A DNA stretch of 64,000 bases, taken from contig NC_087071.1 in NCBI RefSeq assembly GCF_963678635.1, forward strand, positions 16,861,613 to 16,925,612, read 5' to 3'. Each line of letters begins with the position of its first letter. The stretch's first letter is position 1. Positions 24,601 to 32,671 of this stretch are shown in pieces. Below the pieces are notes generated by a model. That model had not been told where the DNA came from. It made no database searches and worked only from the letters and a program-made list of their open reading frames with translations. Position numbers and translations under genes: made by a program. This DNA is from Symsagittifera roscoffensis (lineage: Eukaryota > Xenacoelomorpha > Acoela > Convolutidae).

Positions 24601-27252
24601 CACTTCATTGGCGGCCGAGACAAATCTAGCCACCGTCATGTCTCTTACTTCGGCCAGCTCCAGTTGTTTCTCCAGAAAACTCCAGACTTGTTTCACGAGG
24701 GGTGGTGCTTCCTCCCTCGTCTTATTCGTGGCGTTCTCCAGCCTTGGTGTCAAAAATGGCCACCAGCCATTCTCTTGAGTCAATCGATATTTCATCGATT
24801 CTAATTGCTTTTCCGTCTCGGCCACATTTCTTCTCTCGTTACTGGGACCTCTAGACTTGCTGGTGGAGTTTGTGATCTTCACATCCATACTCCGAAACCA
24901 CAAGCTGGCCGTCAATTGGTTTATCGCCGGGTGATCGTCCCCGATGACTGGGCTGAACTTGAGTTGCCTGGCAAAGTTCGATATCTCTAGCAAGAGCACC
25001 TCGTCTAATACGATCAGGATGTCGGCTAGTCCATAAAAACCCCTCAGTGCATGAGATATGTCCGCCCATGCCGCCGCCAATTCTGACTTGCGAAGCCTCA
25101 GGTTCGATGGCTCCAACTCCCGATTGGGGGCTGCCATTAGAATCCGCCATTCATTCCCTTCTGCTATCAGGATCAAGACCGCGTACACGAATTGTAGGGC
25201 GGGTGGCATATTCGCGTATCCAGGGGATGTGGTAAACACCACCTTCGTCTTGGACCCAAATCTCGAGACAACCTTCTCTTGCACTTCATTCATCGCCGCA
25301 AACAACGCCTGAATGGCTTCCCATATCTTCCTCGATGGTGGATTTTCATCCCCCTTCAGTTGCTCAAGAAGTCCCACCGCGTGCAGGTGATCATTCATTC
25401 CTGCAAACAATAGCAGCTCAGGTTCACAGGGCATCTCCGACTTTATTGCCACCACCAGAGTTAACATCTGATTTAATTCAGCTCCTGGCAAAGAGTATAT
25501 CAGAGTCTCCGGCCAGAACAACTTGGGAGACGTTCCTTCGAAGTCCGATCCCGCCACAATGACTACTGTCGCAGCAGCTGGATCTGCTCTATCATAAACT
25601 GCCAGGGTTTTGGCCATCTGGGTGCTGCCACAGGGCTTCCCGTACCTGGGATCTTCCGCCAATTTCGAGCCTTCGTAAGCGGCATCCGGCAATTCCATCG
25701 ACCCTGGATTGAGTAGCTTGTCTACCACTTTCAACTGTGCCGGGGTCGCCAACCTGATCCTGGCGATGCTCGTTCGGTGCTTGGGAGGTTCTGTTATAAG
25801 TCCAGGACTCCCCACAAGCTTGAGAGGTCGGTAGTTAATGGGTCCCATGATCGCTTTTGTGGGAATTCCAGTCAGGTCTGTGGTCTCCATCAATTTCGTT
25901 CTCGAGAAATGCGCCTCATGAGCTTTCAACCAGTCCACGCAATGATGTCTATTCAAATCCTCGTGCGACACTCGTTCAATCCCCAGGGTTTCCGCCAATT
26001 CTCGCCTGCATTCCAAACTCTCTAGGTCCAGTTCTTTCACCTTCTCAGGATATCTCAAGCGAGCGGTCTCCATAGACCTCTTTTCCCGCTTGCTCTCTGC
26101 CACTACCACTGAGGATATCGCCGAGCCTGGAGGTGTTGATGACATCACCTCCTCAGACTCCATTGGCGTGGCACTCTGCAATCGGGTCTGGTTGCTCCTC
26201 GAACCGTCTCTAGCGTCAACTCTCGTTCCCAAGCGACCAGAAAAGGCCCTTGAGGCAAGGAATGGTGGGTTCGGGGGTGGTCCTAACGTGAATTGGGCTG
26301 TCTCTAGCAGATCCGCCTCTAGCGTGTTTATGTGTTCTTGGAAGACGTCGTTCAGCCACTCCGCTCCCCTTGGCCTATCGAAGTGGATTCCATCATTGGA
26401 GGTGTCTTCAGGGAATCCCTTTTTCTCCATGCGCTCCGCCACGTCCAACAGTCTGACAGGGAGCACACTTTTCTGGTGGATATCTCGGATCACCTTGTTT
26501 AGGTTCCGCACCTTCTCGTTCATCTCCAAGGCGTGCTGGTCAAACATCATGTTGTAGGGGATAGTACATACCGTCAACAGGATGGGGTCCATCTGGATCC
26601 TCAGCTCCTCAAGAAGGCAACTCATCTTGTCGTGCAGCCTCGTTATTTTCCTTGCTTCTCCCCTTGATACATCGTTGGTCCCGATCACCAAGGTCACCGT
26701 GTACAATTTAGTCATCCCTAGCATCTCAAGCGTCGCCAACATCTGTGGCGTGGCCGCTCCAGCGAAACTCAAGATTCCTGTCTGCCAGTGCGACCGGATC
26801 CGGGTCAACACCCGCACCAGGCTGTCCCCTATGATCAGGTGGACCGCACCTTCTGGCACGCGGGGTGGCGCAAGATACTCCACCCAGGCTGCATCATGAA
26901 AGCAGTCCCTCCTGGCTTTCTGTTCCGCACCCCAATCCAGCCGATTGTGCCTGTGGTACCTCCCCTCTGTATTTTTCTTATAACTCGAGATCACGACGCT
27001 CCTGACCGGCTGTTCCCTCCAAGTCGGGGGAAGCTCCGGTCTTGCCGAACTTTCACGACTTTTCTGCCGTAATTTCTCGCCCAGCTCTTTCAGACGCGAT
27101 GAGCCGCCGCTCACCTGACTGTCACTCGAGGTCGAGGTTGGGATATATCCTGGCAGCACCACATCCATCAGCGGGCGTACGGGTTGCGTCTCTAGGCTAT
27201 GCAAGGAAGACGTTGCGTCATTCGGTATCCAGACTTCCAACCCTTCACTCAT
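21694..27252 (-). CDS. Copy B ORF2 main frame: SGNH hydrolase, degenerate SGNH repeat, unknown domains
   Basis: Open for 1,852 codons. From the N-terminus: a spacer; an SGNH/GDSL-type hydrolase with GDSLV (near 26826), FAGAAT, GTND and DGIHF (near 26390); a Pro/Ser/Glu-rich spacer; a second SGNH-like unit with AGSDF, GMND and GDDHP (about 24880-25570) lacking a clear nucleophile; a domain of ~500 residues with a hydrophobic helix (MPISLLLALYLVYPRYLFNM); and a long charged, disordered region (about 23150-21700) absent from A. Known SGNH enzymes are esterases or deacetylases; substrate unknown. It follows a -1 lesion near 27260, where A is continuous, and ends in TAG at 21694-21696. Confidence 0.85.
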   Translation of the reverse strand: MSEGLEVWIPNDATSSLHSLETQPVRPLMDVVLPGYIPTSTSSDSQVSGGSSRLKELGEKLRQKSRESSARPELPPTWREQPVRSVVISSYKKNTEGRYHRHNRLDWGAEQKARRDCFHDAAWVEYLAPPRVPEGAVHLIIGDSLVRVLTRIRSHWQTGILSFAGAATPQMLATLEMLGMTKLYTVTLVIGTNDVSRGEARKITRLHDKMSCLLEELRIQMDPILLTVCTIPYNMMFDQHALEMNEKVRNLNKVIRDIHQKSVLPVRLLDVAERMEKKGFPEDTSNDGIHFDRPRGAEWLNDVFQEHINTLEADLLETAQFTLGPPPNPPFLASRAFSGRLGTRVDARDGSRSNQTRLQSATPMESEEVMSSTPPGSAISSVVVAESKREKRSMETARLRYPEKVKELDLESLECRRELAETLGIERVSHEDLNRHHCVDWLKAHEAHFSRTKLMETTDLTGIPTKAIMGPINYRPLKLVGSPGLITEPPKHRTSIARIRLATPAQLKVVDKLLNPGSMELPDAAYEGSKLAEDPRYGKPCGSTQMAKTLAVYDRADPAAATVVIVAGSDFEGTSPKLFWPETLIYSLPGAELNQMLTLVVAIKSEMPCEPELLLFAGMNDHLHAVGLLEQLKGDENPPSRKIWEAIQALFAAMNEVQEKVVSRFGSKTKVVFTTSPGYANMPPALQFVYAVLILIAEGNEWRILMAAPNRELEPSNLRLRKSELAAAWADISHALRGFYGLADILIVLDEVLLLEISNFARQLKFSPVIGDDHPAINQLTASLWFRSMDVKITNSTSKSRGPSNERRNVAETEKQLESMKYRLTQENGWWPFLTPRLENATNKTREEAPPLVKQVWSFLEKQLELAEVRDMTVARFVSAANEVTIGGFWREHAKGELRTRRDHEILEFLSPCWGAEFMAGMFGTTATIFGAFVQEILGMPISLLLALYLVYPRYLFNMGPAYMFSRGVETLRVDGYLALLLLTHGELVSFHRLMEYGEPLSMGRVHSSVETSSYKCAAGLKTLLVQYLMMQNRHMTGEDENPTSREEWKKTNRGMPLLTDLCLAMRSDPMGIIRGLEEVVTCIYGPAVTYAFPDPLVTTYRHSVTHLSLISILDGTALNWCQQEVLRARMSNTVLFGKVKDAELIVYNFRGQMQCRMGGKREGPIEMYPKFWNLNPLTADGREILRIPAWKECFALVKRELETIMEKEILPATMPDFPIVRRMTLGMNSPLVVPSIMARMTTEEMQKYFTDDWDPLFIGYTAAVYFHTSEAKVNSWTTQAKKRRGSQPPGYEVRKVLRALEQEGLENMLPIWDDGRMIMMEGHVALVDDMKFATRKYKAPYGLEQVEMRQEGKELDAAGQLHVALTEYKKLDPTTPSPLSVDTPGDKRSGPVEDRFKRILERRRNESEEESMDETLSEAGEDMEVGNTPEPGPSGEELTTQELLKDLSEENWADTATPPLNPSPRKNLELPLTGETFNMGMLLLSSEEREKNTFEGNRDMFLGSLKDDAWQEFLEEFNQEVGSETTLDKFKEDLWDTVVRFGEPLLIGTGLDEKARKELLSKLVELKNSRSKTREEKCEDSSTLKQKTVDKRVDDIKRDKVGTSNIIKSTNILKARAGGRQELEGLGVDREVESVMIATTPSSRDVKTRKRKREVEGLGSPSVDAVSEGNLRETAPMVLARCKTAAYKSSSELRRPLEVEREIEVSTSLTSEEDFKPQKINVKRGSTNGQTWEVDVGKEWISKAHQATGKQVTSDPLERNKTRNTSRTWWVALETLKEMEDCLKKLDSGVARKRRNWATQQKAEVNKIEVANQLKRSWQNLLKDHFEEAMRTSSSAPPLMANPFVRTAGQL

Positions 27253-27743
27253 GTGTCCCGGGCCTCGCGGTCAAGGTTGAACCGTGCTCTTGCTCTGGGG
27301 ACTTCATCCACCTCCATGCGTGACTCTGGTCTCGAGCTGGTAACCACTCGCTCCTTCGGCCTGGCTCCCTTCTGTGCGTCAAGTTCGCGTTGTCGTTGTT
27401 CTATTCTCTCCAACTCCGACTTCAGTTGTTCACAATTCGCGGCATTCTCCCGCACCTTTAGCTCCTGCTGATGTTCAGCCTTTAGCATCTCAAGCAACCT
27501 CAGGGTCTGATCTCGCTCGTTGACCGCCTGGTCCCTTTCCAGCTGAACCTTCTCCCGATCCAGCTTTGCCTGATCCCGATCAAGGTTCGCCTTATTCCTT
27601 TCCTTCTGCGTCTTCTCGAGCTTCTTCTTTAGAACACCCAGATCCGGATATGCCTCGGTCGTCTGTTGCGCTCGCGTCATCGACGGCACCCTACTCGAGC
27701 CCTGGCTTGTAGATCTTGCTGTTGGCCTAGCCGGTAGTGGGAA
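27249..27743 (-). CDS. Copy B ORF2 coiled-coil segment
   Basis: Frame between the TAG at 27744-27746 and the TGA at 27249-27251. It encodes a charged coiled coil with heptad-like repeats (NLDRDQA, KLDREKV, QLERDQA, VNERDQT) and the ENAANCEQLKSELERI helix also found in A. In A this is continuous with the parts on both sides, so the two breaks in B are lesions, not gene ends. Likely role: oligomerisation. Confidence 0.78.
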   Translation of the reverse strand, partial: FPLPARPTARSTSQGSSRVPSMTRAQQTTEAYPDLGVLKKKLEKTQKERNKANLDRDQAKLDREKVQLERDQAVNERDQTLRLLEMLKAEHQQELKVRENAANCEQLKSELERIEQRQRELDAQKGARPKERVVTSSRPESRMEVDEVPRARARFNLDREARDT

Positions 27744-28070
27744 CTACCCTGCGCCATATTCAGTGTTGTTACTCAGGCCAGGATTCCTTGCCAAGTCAAA
27801 GCCCCTTACTCCTCCATCCACGTTCCAAGACAACCATCTGGTCTGTTCTTGGTTTGATATACCCTCGGTGGTGTACCCGATCATCAAGACAGCCTCCGTT
27901 GCAGACTCCCTGCACTCACCCTGGTCTTCCAATTGGAGGATGGCATTCAGCATTACTGCCATTCTCTCGTCTATCTGGGTGTAGTCCAGGTCCCTCAGGC
28001 GTCTGTACAGCTCATCAAGAGTGGGCTTCTTCAGGGCCGCGGGCATGGAATTCCAGAATCGGTCTGCCAT
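27744..28070 (-). CDS. Copy B ORF2 N-terminal segment
   Basis: Starts at ATG 28068-28070 (MADRFW), matching A at 9447, and runs 108 codons to a TAG at 27744-27746 where A has Glu (YGAGEFPL). The ~100-residue domain has conserved blocks PTLDEFYRRLRDLDYTQ and EAVLMVGYTTEGISNQEQTRW in A. I do not recognise it. Confidence 0.75.
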   Translation of the reverse strand: MADRFWNSMPAALKKPTLDELYRRLRDLDYTQIDERMAVMLNAILQLEDQGECRESATEAVLMIGYTTEGISNQEQTRWLSWNVDGGVRGFDLARNPGLSNNTEYGAG

Positions 28071-28597
28071 TCTTCGTGACTTCGGGATGTATATAGGTAT
28101 GTGTTAACCAGCTCAAGAATTACCTTACCAGCTCAAGAATTACCTTACCGACTCAAGTATTACCCAACTCAAGAATTCTCTAGAAATGTTCCCTTGCAAA
28201 CACTTGCTGTAGGTGTCGATTATCGCGAGTTCAGTCGAGATTTCTCTTTCTGTCTCTCGCTTGAGTGTAGTTGGATTTTCAACTTTGTTTTTCAAACTTG
28301 ATCTGAAAACAGAAACCACATTAAGACCTAACGTGTCGTGCTCCTAACCTAGAGACCCCCCCTTTTACCAATATGGTTAAAATCTCATCATTTTCATTCT
28401 ATTAAAAACGATTCAATTGGAATTTCCTTAAAAGCATGCAGATTCATTTTTCATTTTATGTTTTAGCACCGTTAATTCTTTTTTAAAATTTAATTGTCAT
28501 GCCAATCACGTCTTAAGATCCCTTTACCTGCGCCGCACCCCAGTACCTGACTCAAGACTCCTCCCTCACACCCAACTCGAGACCCCGTGTCCCCAAC
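28071..28597 (-). other. Copy B spacer between gag-pol and ORF2
   Basis: 527 bp without a conserved frame. Bases 28104-28175 contain a short tandem repeat of units like CCAGCTCAAGAATTACCTTA on the + strand, just upstream of the ORF2 start in sense. How ORF2 is expressed (splicing, reinitiation, internal promoter) is not evident. Confidence 0.6.
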
Positions 28598-30493
28598 TCA
28601 GGCGATGCTCAAGTAGTATTTTTTGTGCAGATACACCATTATCTCAGTTTCCGCAAAGACTACATGTAGGATAGCGTACAATTCCCTCGAGCTCAGTTTG
28701 CCCCTGTTTGGGTCATACACCGGCATTGAGACCTCCGTTATTCCTCTTTCAATCATGAAGTCTCGTAGTCTTGTTAGTGCCAACATCACGTGTTCGGGAT
28801 CAATTGTGTTCCTGTCATTGACCCTCGTCACTAGGAAGCACAGATATTTGCCCGGGACTTGTGCTACTGATGGTGGAAGCGCTGCCATCCCTCCTAGTCC
28901 TGGTCTCTGTCTGAACAGAAACTCCACGTTCTGGTACTCTCTTCTGAAGTCAGCTTCCAATCTTGATTTGAAACTCATGTCCGCCGTGATGCAGATCGCG
29001 CTAGTCCTGTTTGACAGGATGAAGTCACTATCCGTTATCATGATGTTCTCCGAGTACTCATTGGGTATTTCAAATTTCGTTTTGAAATTCCGACCTATGG
29101 TAGGCTCCGGCTCTTCTTCTACCAGTTCCAATTCGCTTGTTTCTCTCACTTCCTTGAGCTTCTTTATCATCAAATTTTCGGTGTGGGTAAGTCCTACCCC
29201 CACTCCCCGGACAAAAATATTTATCGACGTCCCCGTCGATGTTGTCGGGTCTGAATTGTCCTGAGGAATGTCCAGTGGCCTGTCTGTTGCCGTCCATCCG
29301 AAAAGAGGGTTCTCTGTCTTCATGTAATTTGCCGCTGATACATCGACTTGTCGAATGCTTTGTCCTTCGTGGCTCTCGTCTTTGACATCGCGCATCCACT
29401 CTAGTATCCTCAAGTTCGTGTTGTCTCTCCTCTCTATCTCACTCTGCTCGAGATCCGTCTCTAATTCCGGCGTCGAGTGGTCTTCCTGCGGATAGTGTCC
29501 ACCATCGTCAATGACCTGCCATTCCTCTCCTGCTTCCAGTTCGCCTGCGCTCAGTAGTTCCTCGCCCAGTTTGTCTGGCTGTATCTTATCGATCAAGAAG
29601 TCGTCCCCGTACCTGTTGTACCTCATGCCGGTGCGTTTACGATTACCAGTTCTGGTTTCCGGTGGTGTCGGTCGATCCGGCTCCATCCACTTCGGCACCT
29701 CATCTTGCTCCGGGTCGTTCCAGTCTTCTTCTACAAATGATCCTGCATCAGACTCCCCTCCTATCTTTTCGTTGTCGTCAAGACTCAAGTTCTCATTACC
29801 ATCATTTTTCTCTCTGGTGCCTTTTTCATTCACTTCACACGCTGGCTCTACCACCAGGTACTCAAGACCCTCCATGTCCTTCGGTATGCACCAATCCTCC
29901 GGGGACGGGTCGTGAGGCTTCAGATTTTCATAATGTGCCGCTCGCCCAGTACTCAAGCGATAGAACCGTCCTTGTTGATGGACTTCCGTTATCATGAATG
30001 GTCCCCTCCACTTCTTGAGTAGTTTCTTTGTTCCCTTGGGCGGTATGACATTTTGGAAGACCCACACATATTGGCCCACTTCATATGGCTTTGTTTGTAA
30101 TATTTTTTCGTCATATTTTCTGCGTTGCCTCATTTGCGCTTGCGCCGTGTTCCTCCTGCATAGCTCGTTTAACTCCTGTTGTCTTTTGATCGCTTCTTTC
30201 ACGTACGCCTGAGGCGACGTCCTTTTCCCTTCGTATTCCGGGTAAAAGAATGTCAGAGGCATCGCTCTCTCCCTGCCCGTCAACATCATGAAGGGGCTGA
30301 TGCCCGTCGTTGAGTGCTGTGTACTGTTGTAGGCCCCTACTACCTGTGGCAGGTATTTATCCCAATCCGTCATGTATCTTGAGCAGTACACCCTTAACAT
30401 GTTGACCAGTGTCCTGTTCTGTCTCTCTACCAACCCGTTGGTCTGTGGATGGTAGGTTGTCGAGTGTGCTTGAGCAATGTGCGATCTCCTCAT
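28598..30493 (-). CDS. Copy B pol C-terminal part: integrase end, GPF module, macro domain
   Basis: Open for 631 codons after the TAG at 30494-30496. It begins inside the integrase core: the catalytic Glu lies in HPQTNGLVERQNRT. The GPY/F module (KKWRGPFMI) follows near residue 160, then an acidic spacer of ~270 residues. The final ~150 residues (about 28600-29060) have the strand-helix order of a TARG1/OARD1-type macro domain, ending VPGKYLCFLVTR ... GITEVSMPVYDPNRGKL ... FAETEIMVYLH. Macro domains bind or cleave ADP-ribose adducts. The glycine-rich and catalytic-Asp loops of TARG1 are not conserved, in A or B. Confidence 0.85.
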   Translation of the reverse strand: MRRSHIAQAHSTTYHPQTNGLVERQNRTLVNMLRVYCSRYMTDWDKYLPQVVGAYNSTQHSTTGISPFMMLTGRERAMPLTFFYPEYEGKRTSPQAYVKEAIKRQQELNELCRRNTAQAQMRQRRKYDEKILQTKPYEVGQYVWVFQNVIPPKGTKKLLKKWRGPFMITEVHQQGRFYRLSTGRAAHYENLKPHDPSPEDWCIPKDMEGLEYLVVEPACEVNEKGTREKNDGNENLSLDDNEKIGGESDAGSFVEEDWNDPEQDEVPKWMEPDRPTPPETRTGNRKRTGMRYNRYGDDFLIDKIQPDKLGEELLSAGELEAGEEWQVIDDGGHYPQEDHSTPELETDLEQSEIERRDNTNLRILEWMRDVKDESHEGQSIRQVDVSAANYMKTENPLFGWTATDRPLDIPQDNSDPTTSTGTSINIFVRGVGVGLTHTENLMIKKLKEVRETSELELVEEEPEPTIGRNFKTKFEIPNEYSENIMITDSDFILSNRTSAICITADMSFKSRLEADFRREYQNVEFLFRQRPGLGGMAALPPSVAQVPGKYLCFLVTRVNDRNTIDPEHVMLALTRLRDFMIERGITEVSMPVYDPNRGKLSSRELYAILHVVFAETEIMVYLHKKYYLSIA

Positions 30494-32671
30494 CTATTCT
30501 TTTGTCAAGTCCCCCACAAAAGCTTTGCCGTTGTCCGACTGGAAAGTCATTGGACAACCATACCGCGATATCCAATGCGTTATCAGATAATCACATGTCT
30601 CCTCGGCCGAGGCTGTCTGGCACGGAACCGCTTCCGCCAACTTTGTGAAGTGATCTATTATAACCAGTATCTGGTTATATCCGTACTCTGTCATGCAGAT
30701 TTTTTGATGGTCTATCTGCACCACTTCATTGAACTCTGAGCTCTCAACGGACTTGAGGGGAAACTTCATCTTCCTTGGGTCTTTTACCTGGAGACATGCC
30801 AGGCAGGCATTCACCCATCTCTCGCAAGCTTTTCTCATTCCTGGCCAATCAAACCTGTGAAGTATCCTTTGTTGTACTTTGTCTATCCCCTGGTGGCCCA
30901 TCTGGTCGTGTGATCTGAAAAGCACCTCCGTCTGGTACAATTGTGGTAGTATGATGAGGTTGTGTTTGTGTAATATCTTTTCCTCATCTCTCATCTTGCA
31001 CGCTACCACCCCATCAGCTGTGTGATAAAGTAAGTCTTTCTTTTCTTTGTAGAACTGGCTCAAGATCTTGTAGCTGTCTTCCTCAAGTTCCCCCTTCTCC
31101 CTGACCCCCGACTGGATCCATTTGGAGAGGTTACTTGTCATTTTGTCATTCTTCTGGGCTCTTATTAGGTCTGACAGCCTATATCTCGCCTTGACATGCT
31201 CCTTTAGCGCCATGATCTGTCCATTCATCTCACCAGGGTTGTGGATGTCATCACTCAGTTTCACGCATATCATCCTTTTCACGATTTTCATATCATCTTC
31301 TGGCACCAGATTCGTTCTGACGTTTGAGTTGCATGATAGTTCCCTGAATGGTTTCCTTGCGATCGCAATTTTCTCAAGTTCCTCGCCACCTCGCATCTCC
31401 TGTATGTCCATGTTGTATGTTCCTGAAGATGGATCCGTCTGTAACTCCCTGTCGTGGTGCCTTGTCTTCTCTTCCGCCAATATCATGCACAGACTGTCTT
31501 GGTTTTCGCTGCTCTCATCCGAGTCTTCATCCCATCCTTCACGCTCCCCGGACAATTTTCCTTCTCCGGTTCCTTCTTCCGTGAACCTGGAACACTCCCC
31601 AGACTCTTGACCTAGTCCCAGGTGTTCAGTATCTTCTTTGAACGTCACTTTCTTTTTCCTAACCTTGGTCTGCTCCAGAATGTCTTCGGGGATTTTGTCA
31701 ACTATTGACCGCACGACATCTTTGCTGTCAGTGACGCTTCCTCTTGATGAGTCAGTATCGTTCACTGTCCCTTTTCTCCGAAGTATAGTGAATTCCGGTT
31801 TCTCTTGACCCGTCTCTTGGATCACGGGCTTATCATCTGATAGTTTCTCGAGCAACCTCATTAAGTCATCATCTATCTGTGCAGTTCCTGCTTCCACCTG
31901 GTTAAGATCATAGCCTTTTGCCTTGAGCGTCTCCTTCACGATCTTCGACTTGAGTATAATCTCAATCGGAATCCCCTTGCTCTTCTTCAAGATGGTCTTC
32001 TCTGGAGGCTCTTTAGGCAATTCAGGATGATCTTCTATCGGTTTGCCTGACTTGTCCAGCCATCTCGTGAGTGGAAGACTGTCGTACGTTTCCTTGTCCA
32101 TGAATGAGAAGCCATCTTTGATTTCCGGTCTGTCTGCTTCTCTTTGCTCTTGTCTCTCATAGAACTCCGTCTTCTTACTCAAGCTGTCGGCATTCTGATG
32201 TTTATCTCGCGTTCTATGCTCAATTATCATGTTGTATCCGTCCAGGCGAACTATCCACCTCCCAATGTAACTTTGGTCCATTGAGTACGTTTTCAGCCAG
32301 CTCAGTGCTCTGTTGTCGACTCGCAACTTGAATGGCTCACTGCCCAGGTATGCCCTGTATTTCTCGACAAAGGTAACCACCGCGAACATCTCTGCTTTCG
32401 GTGCTCCGTACTTCATTTCCGTGTCACTCAGGAATTTGCTCCCGTACGCTATTGGTCTCAAGACTGTCTTTCCATTCCATTCTTGTTCTTGGTGGAGAAT
32501 CCCAGAAATCGCGACTACCGACGCATCCGTGTCCAGCACGTACATCCCTTTCTCAGTCGGCATACCCAGTACTGGTGCCTCACATAGCTCTTTCTTTATT
32601 CTCTGGAATGACTCTTCTGCTGCGTTGTTCCACGTGAACTTCTTGCCCTTGTGTCTCATTAATTGTTGCAT
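30494..32671 (-). CDS. Copy B pol middle part: RNase H, acidic linker, integrase zinc region and core
   Basis: Open for 725 codons. It follows a 2-base insertion near 32712 that disrupts the end of RT. It contains the RNase H start with its first Asp (VLDTDASVVAISGIL), the LRVDNRALSWL and RWIVRLDGY blocks, and an acidic, disordered linker of ~330 residues. The integrase HHCC zinc region is intact (SHDQMGHQG ... CLACLQ), then the first two core Asp residues (QIDHQK, FQSDNGKAF). It stops at TAG 30494-30496 where A has Leu. The linker between RNase H and integrase is unusually long for a gypsy element. Confidence 0.92.
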   Translation of the reverse strand: MQQLMRHKGKKFTWNNAAEESFQRIKKELCEAPVLGMPTEKGMYVLDTDASVVAISGILHQEQEWNGKTVLRPIAYGSKFLSDTEMKYGAPKAEMFAVVTFVEKYRAYLGSEPFKLRVDNRALSWLKTYSMDQSYIGRWIVRLDGYNMIIEHRTRDKHQNADSLSKKTEFYERQEQREADRPEIKDGFSFMDKETYDSLPLTRWLDKSGKPIEDHPELPKEPPEKTILKKSKGIPIEIILKSKIVKETLKAKGYDLNQVEAGTAQIDDDLMRLLEKLSDDKPVIQETGQEKPEFTILRRKGTVNDTDSSRGSVTDSKDVVRSIVDKIPEDILEQTKVRKKKVTFKEDTEHLGLGQESGECSRFTEEGTGEGKLSGEREGWDEDSDESSENQDSLCMILAEEKTRHHDRELQTDPSSGTYNMDIQEMRGGEELEKIAIARKPFRELSCNSNVRTNLVPEDDMKIVKRMICVKLSDDIHNPGEMNGQIMALKEHVKARYRLSDLIRAQKNDKMTSNLSKWIQSGVREKGELEEDSYKILSQFYKEKKDLLYHTADGVVACKMRDEEKILHKHNLIILPQLYQTEVLFRSHDQMGHQGIDKVQQRILHRFDWPGMRKACERWVNACLACLQVKDPRKMKFPLKSVESSEFNEVVQIDHQKICMTEYGYNQILVIIDHFTKLAEAVPCQTASAEETCDYLITHWISRYGCPMTFQSDNGKAFVGDLTKE

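Noticed and set aside
21694-28070. ORF2 as an envelope glycoprotein
   Set aside because: No signal peptide, no C-terminal membrane anchor and no furin-like site seen; the recognisable domain is an SGNH hydrolase.
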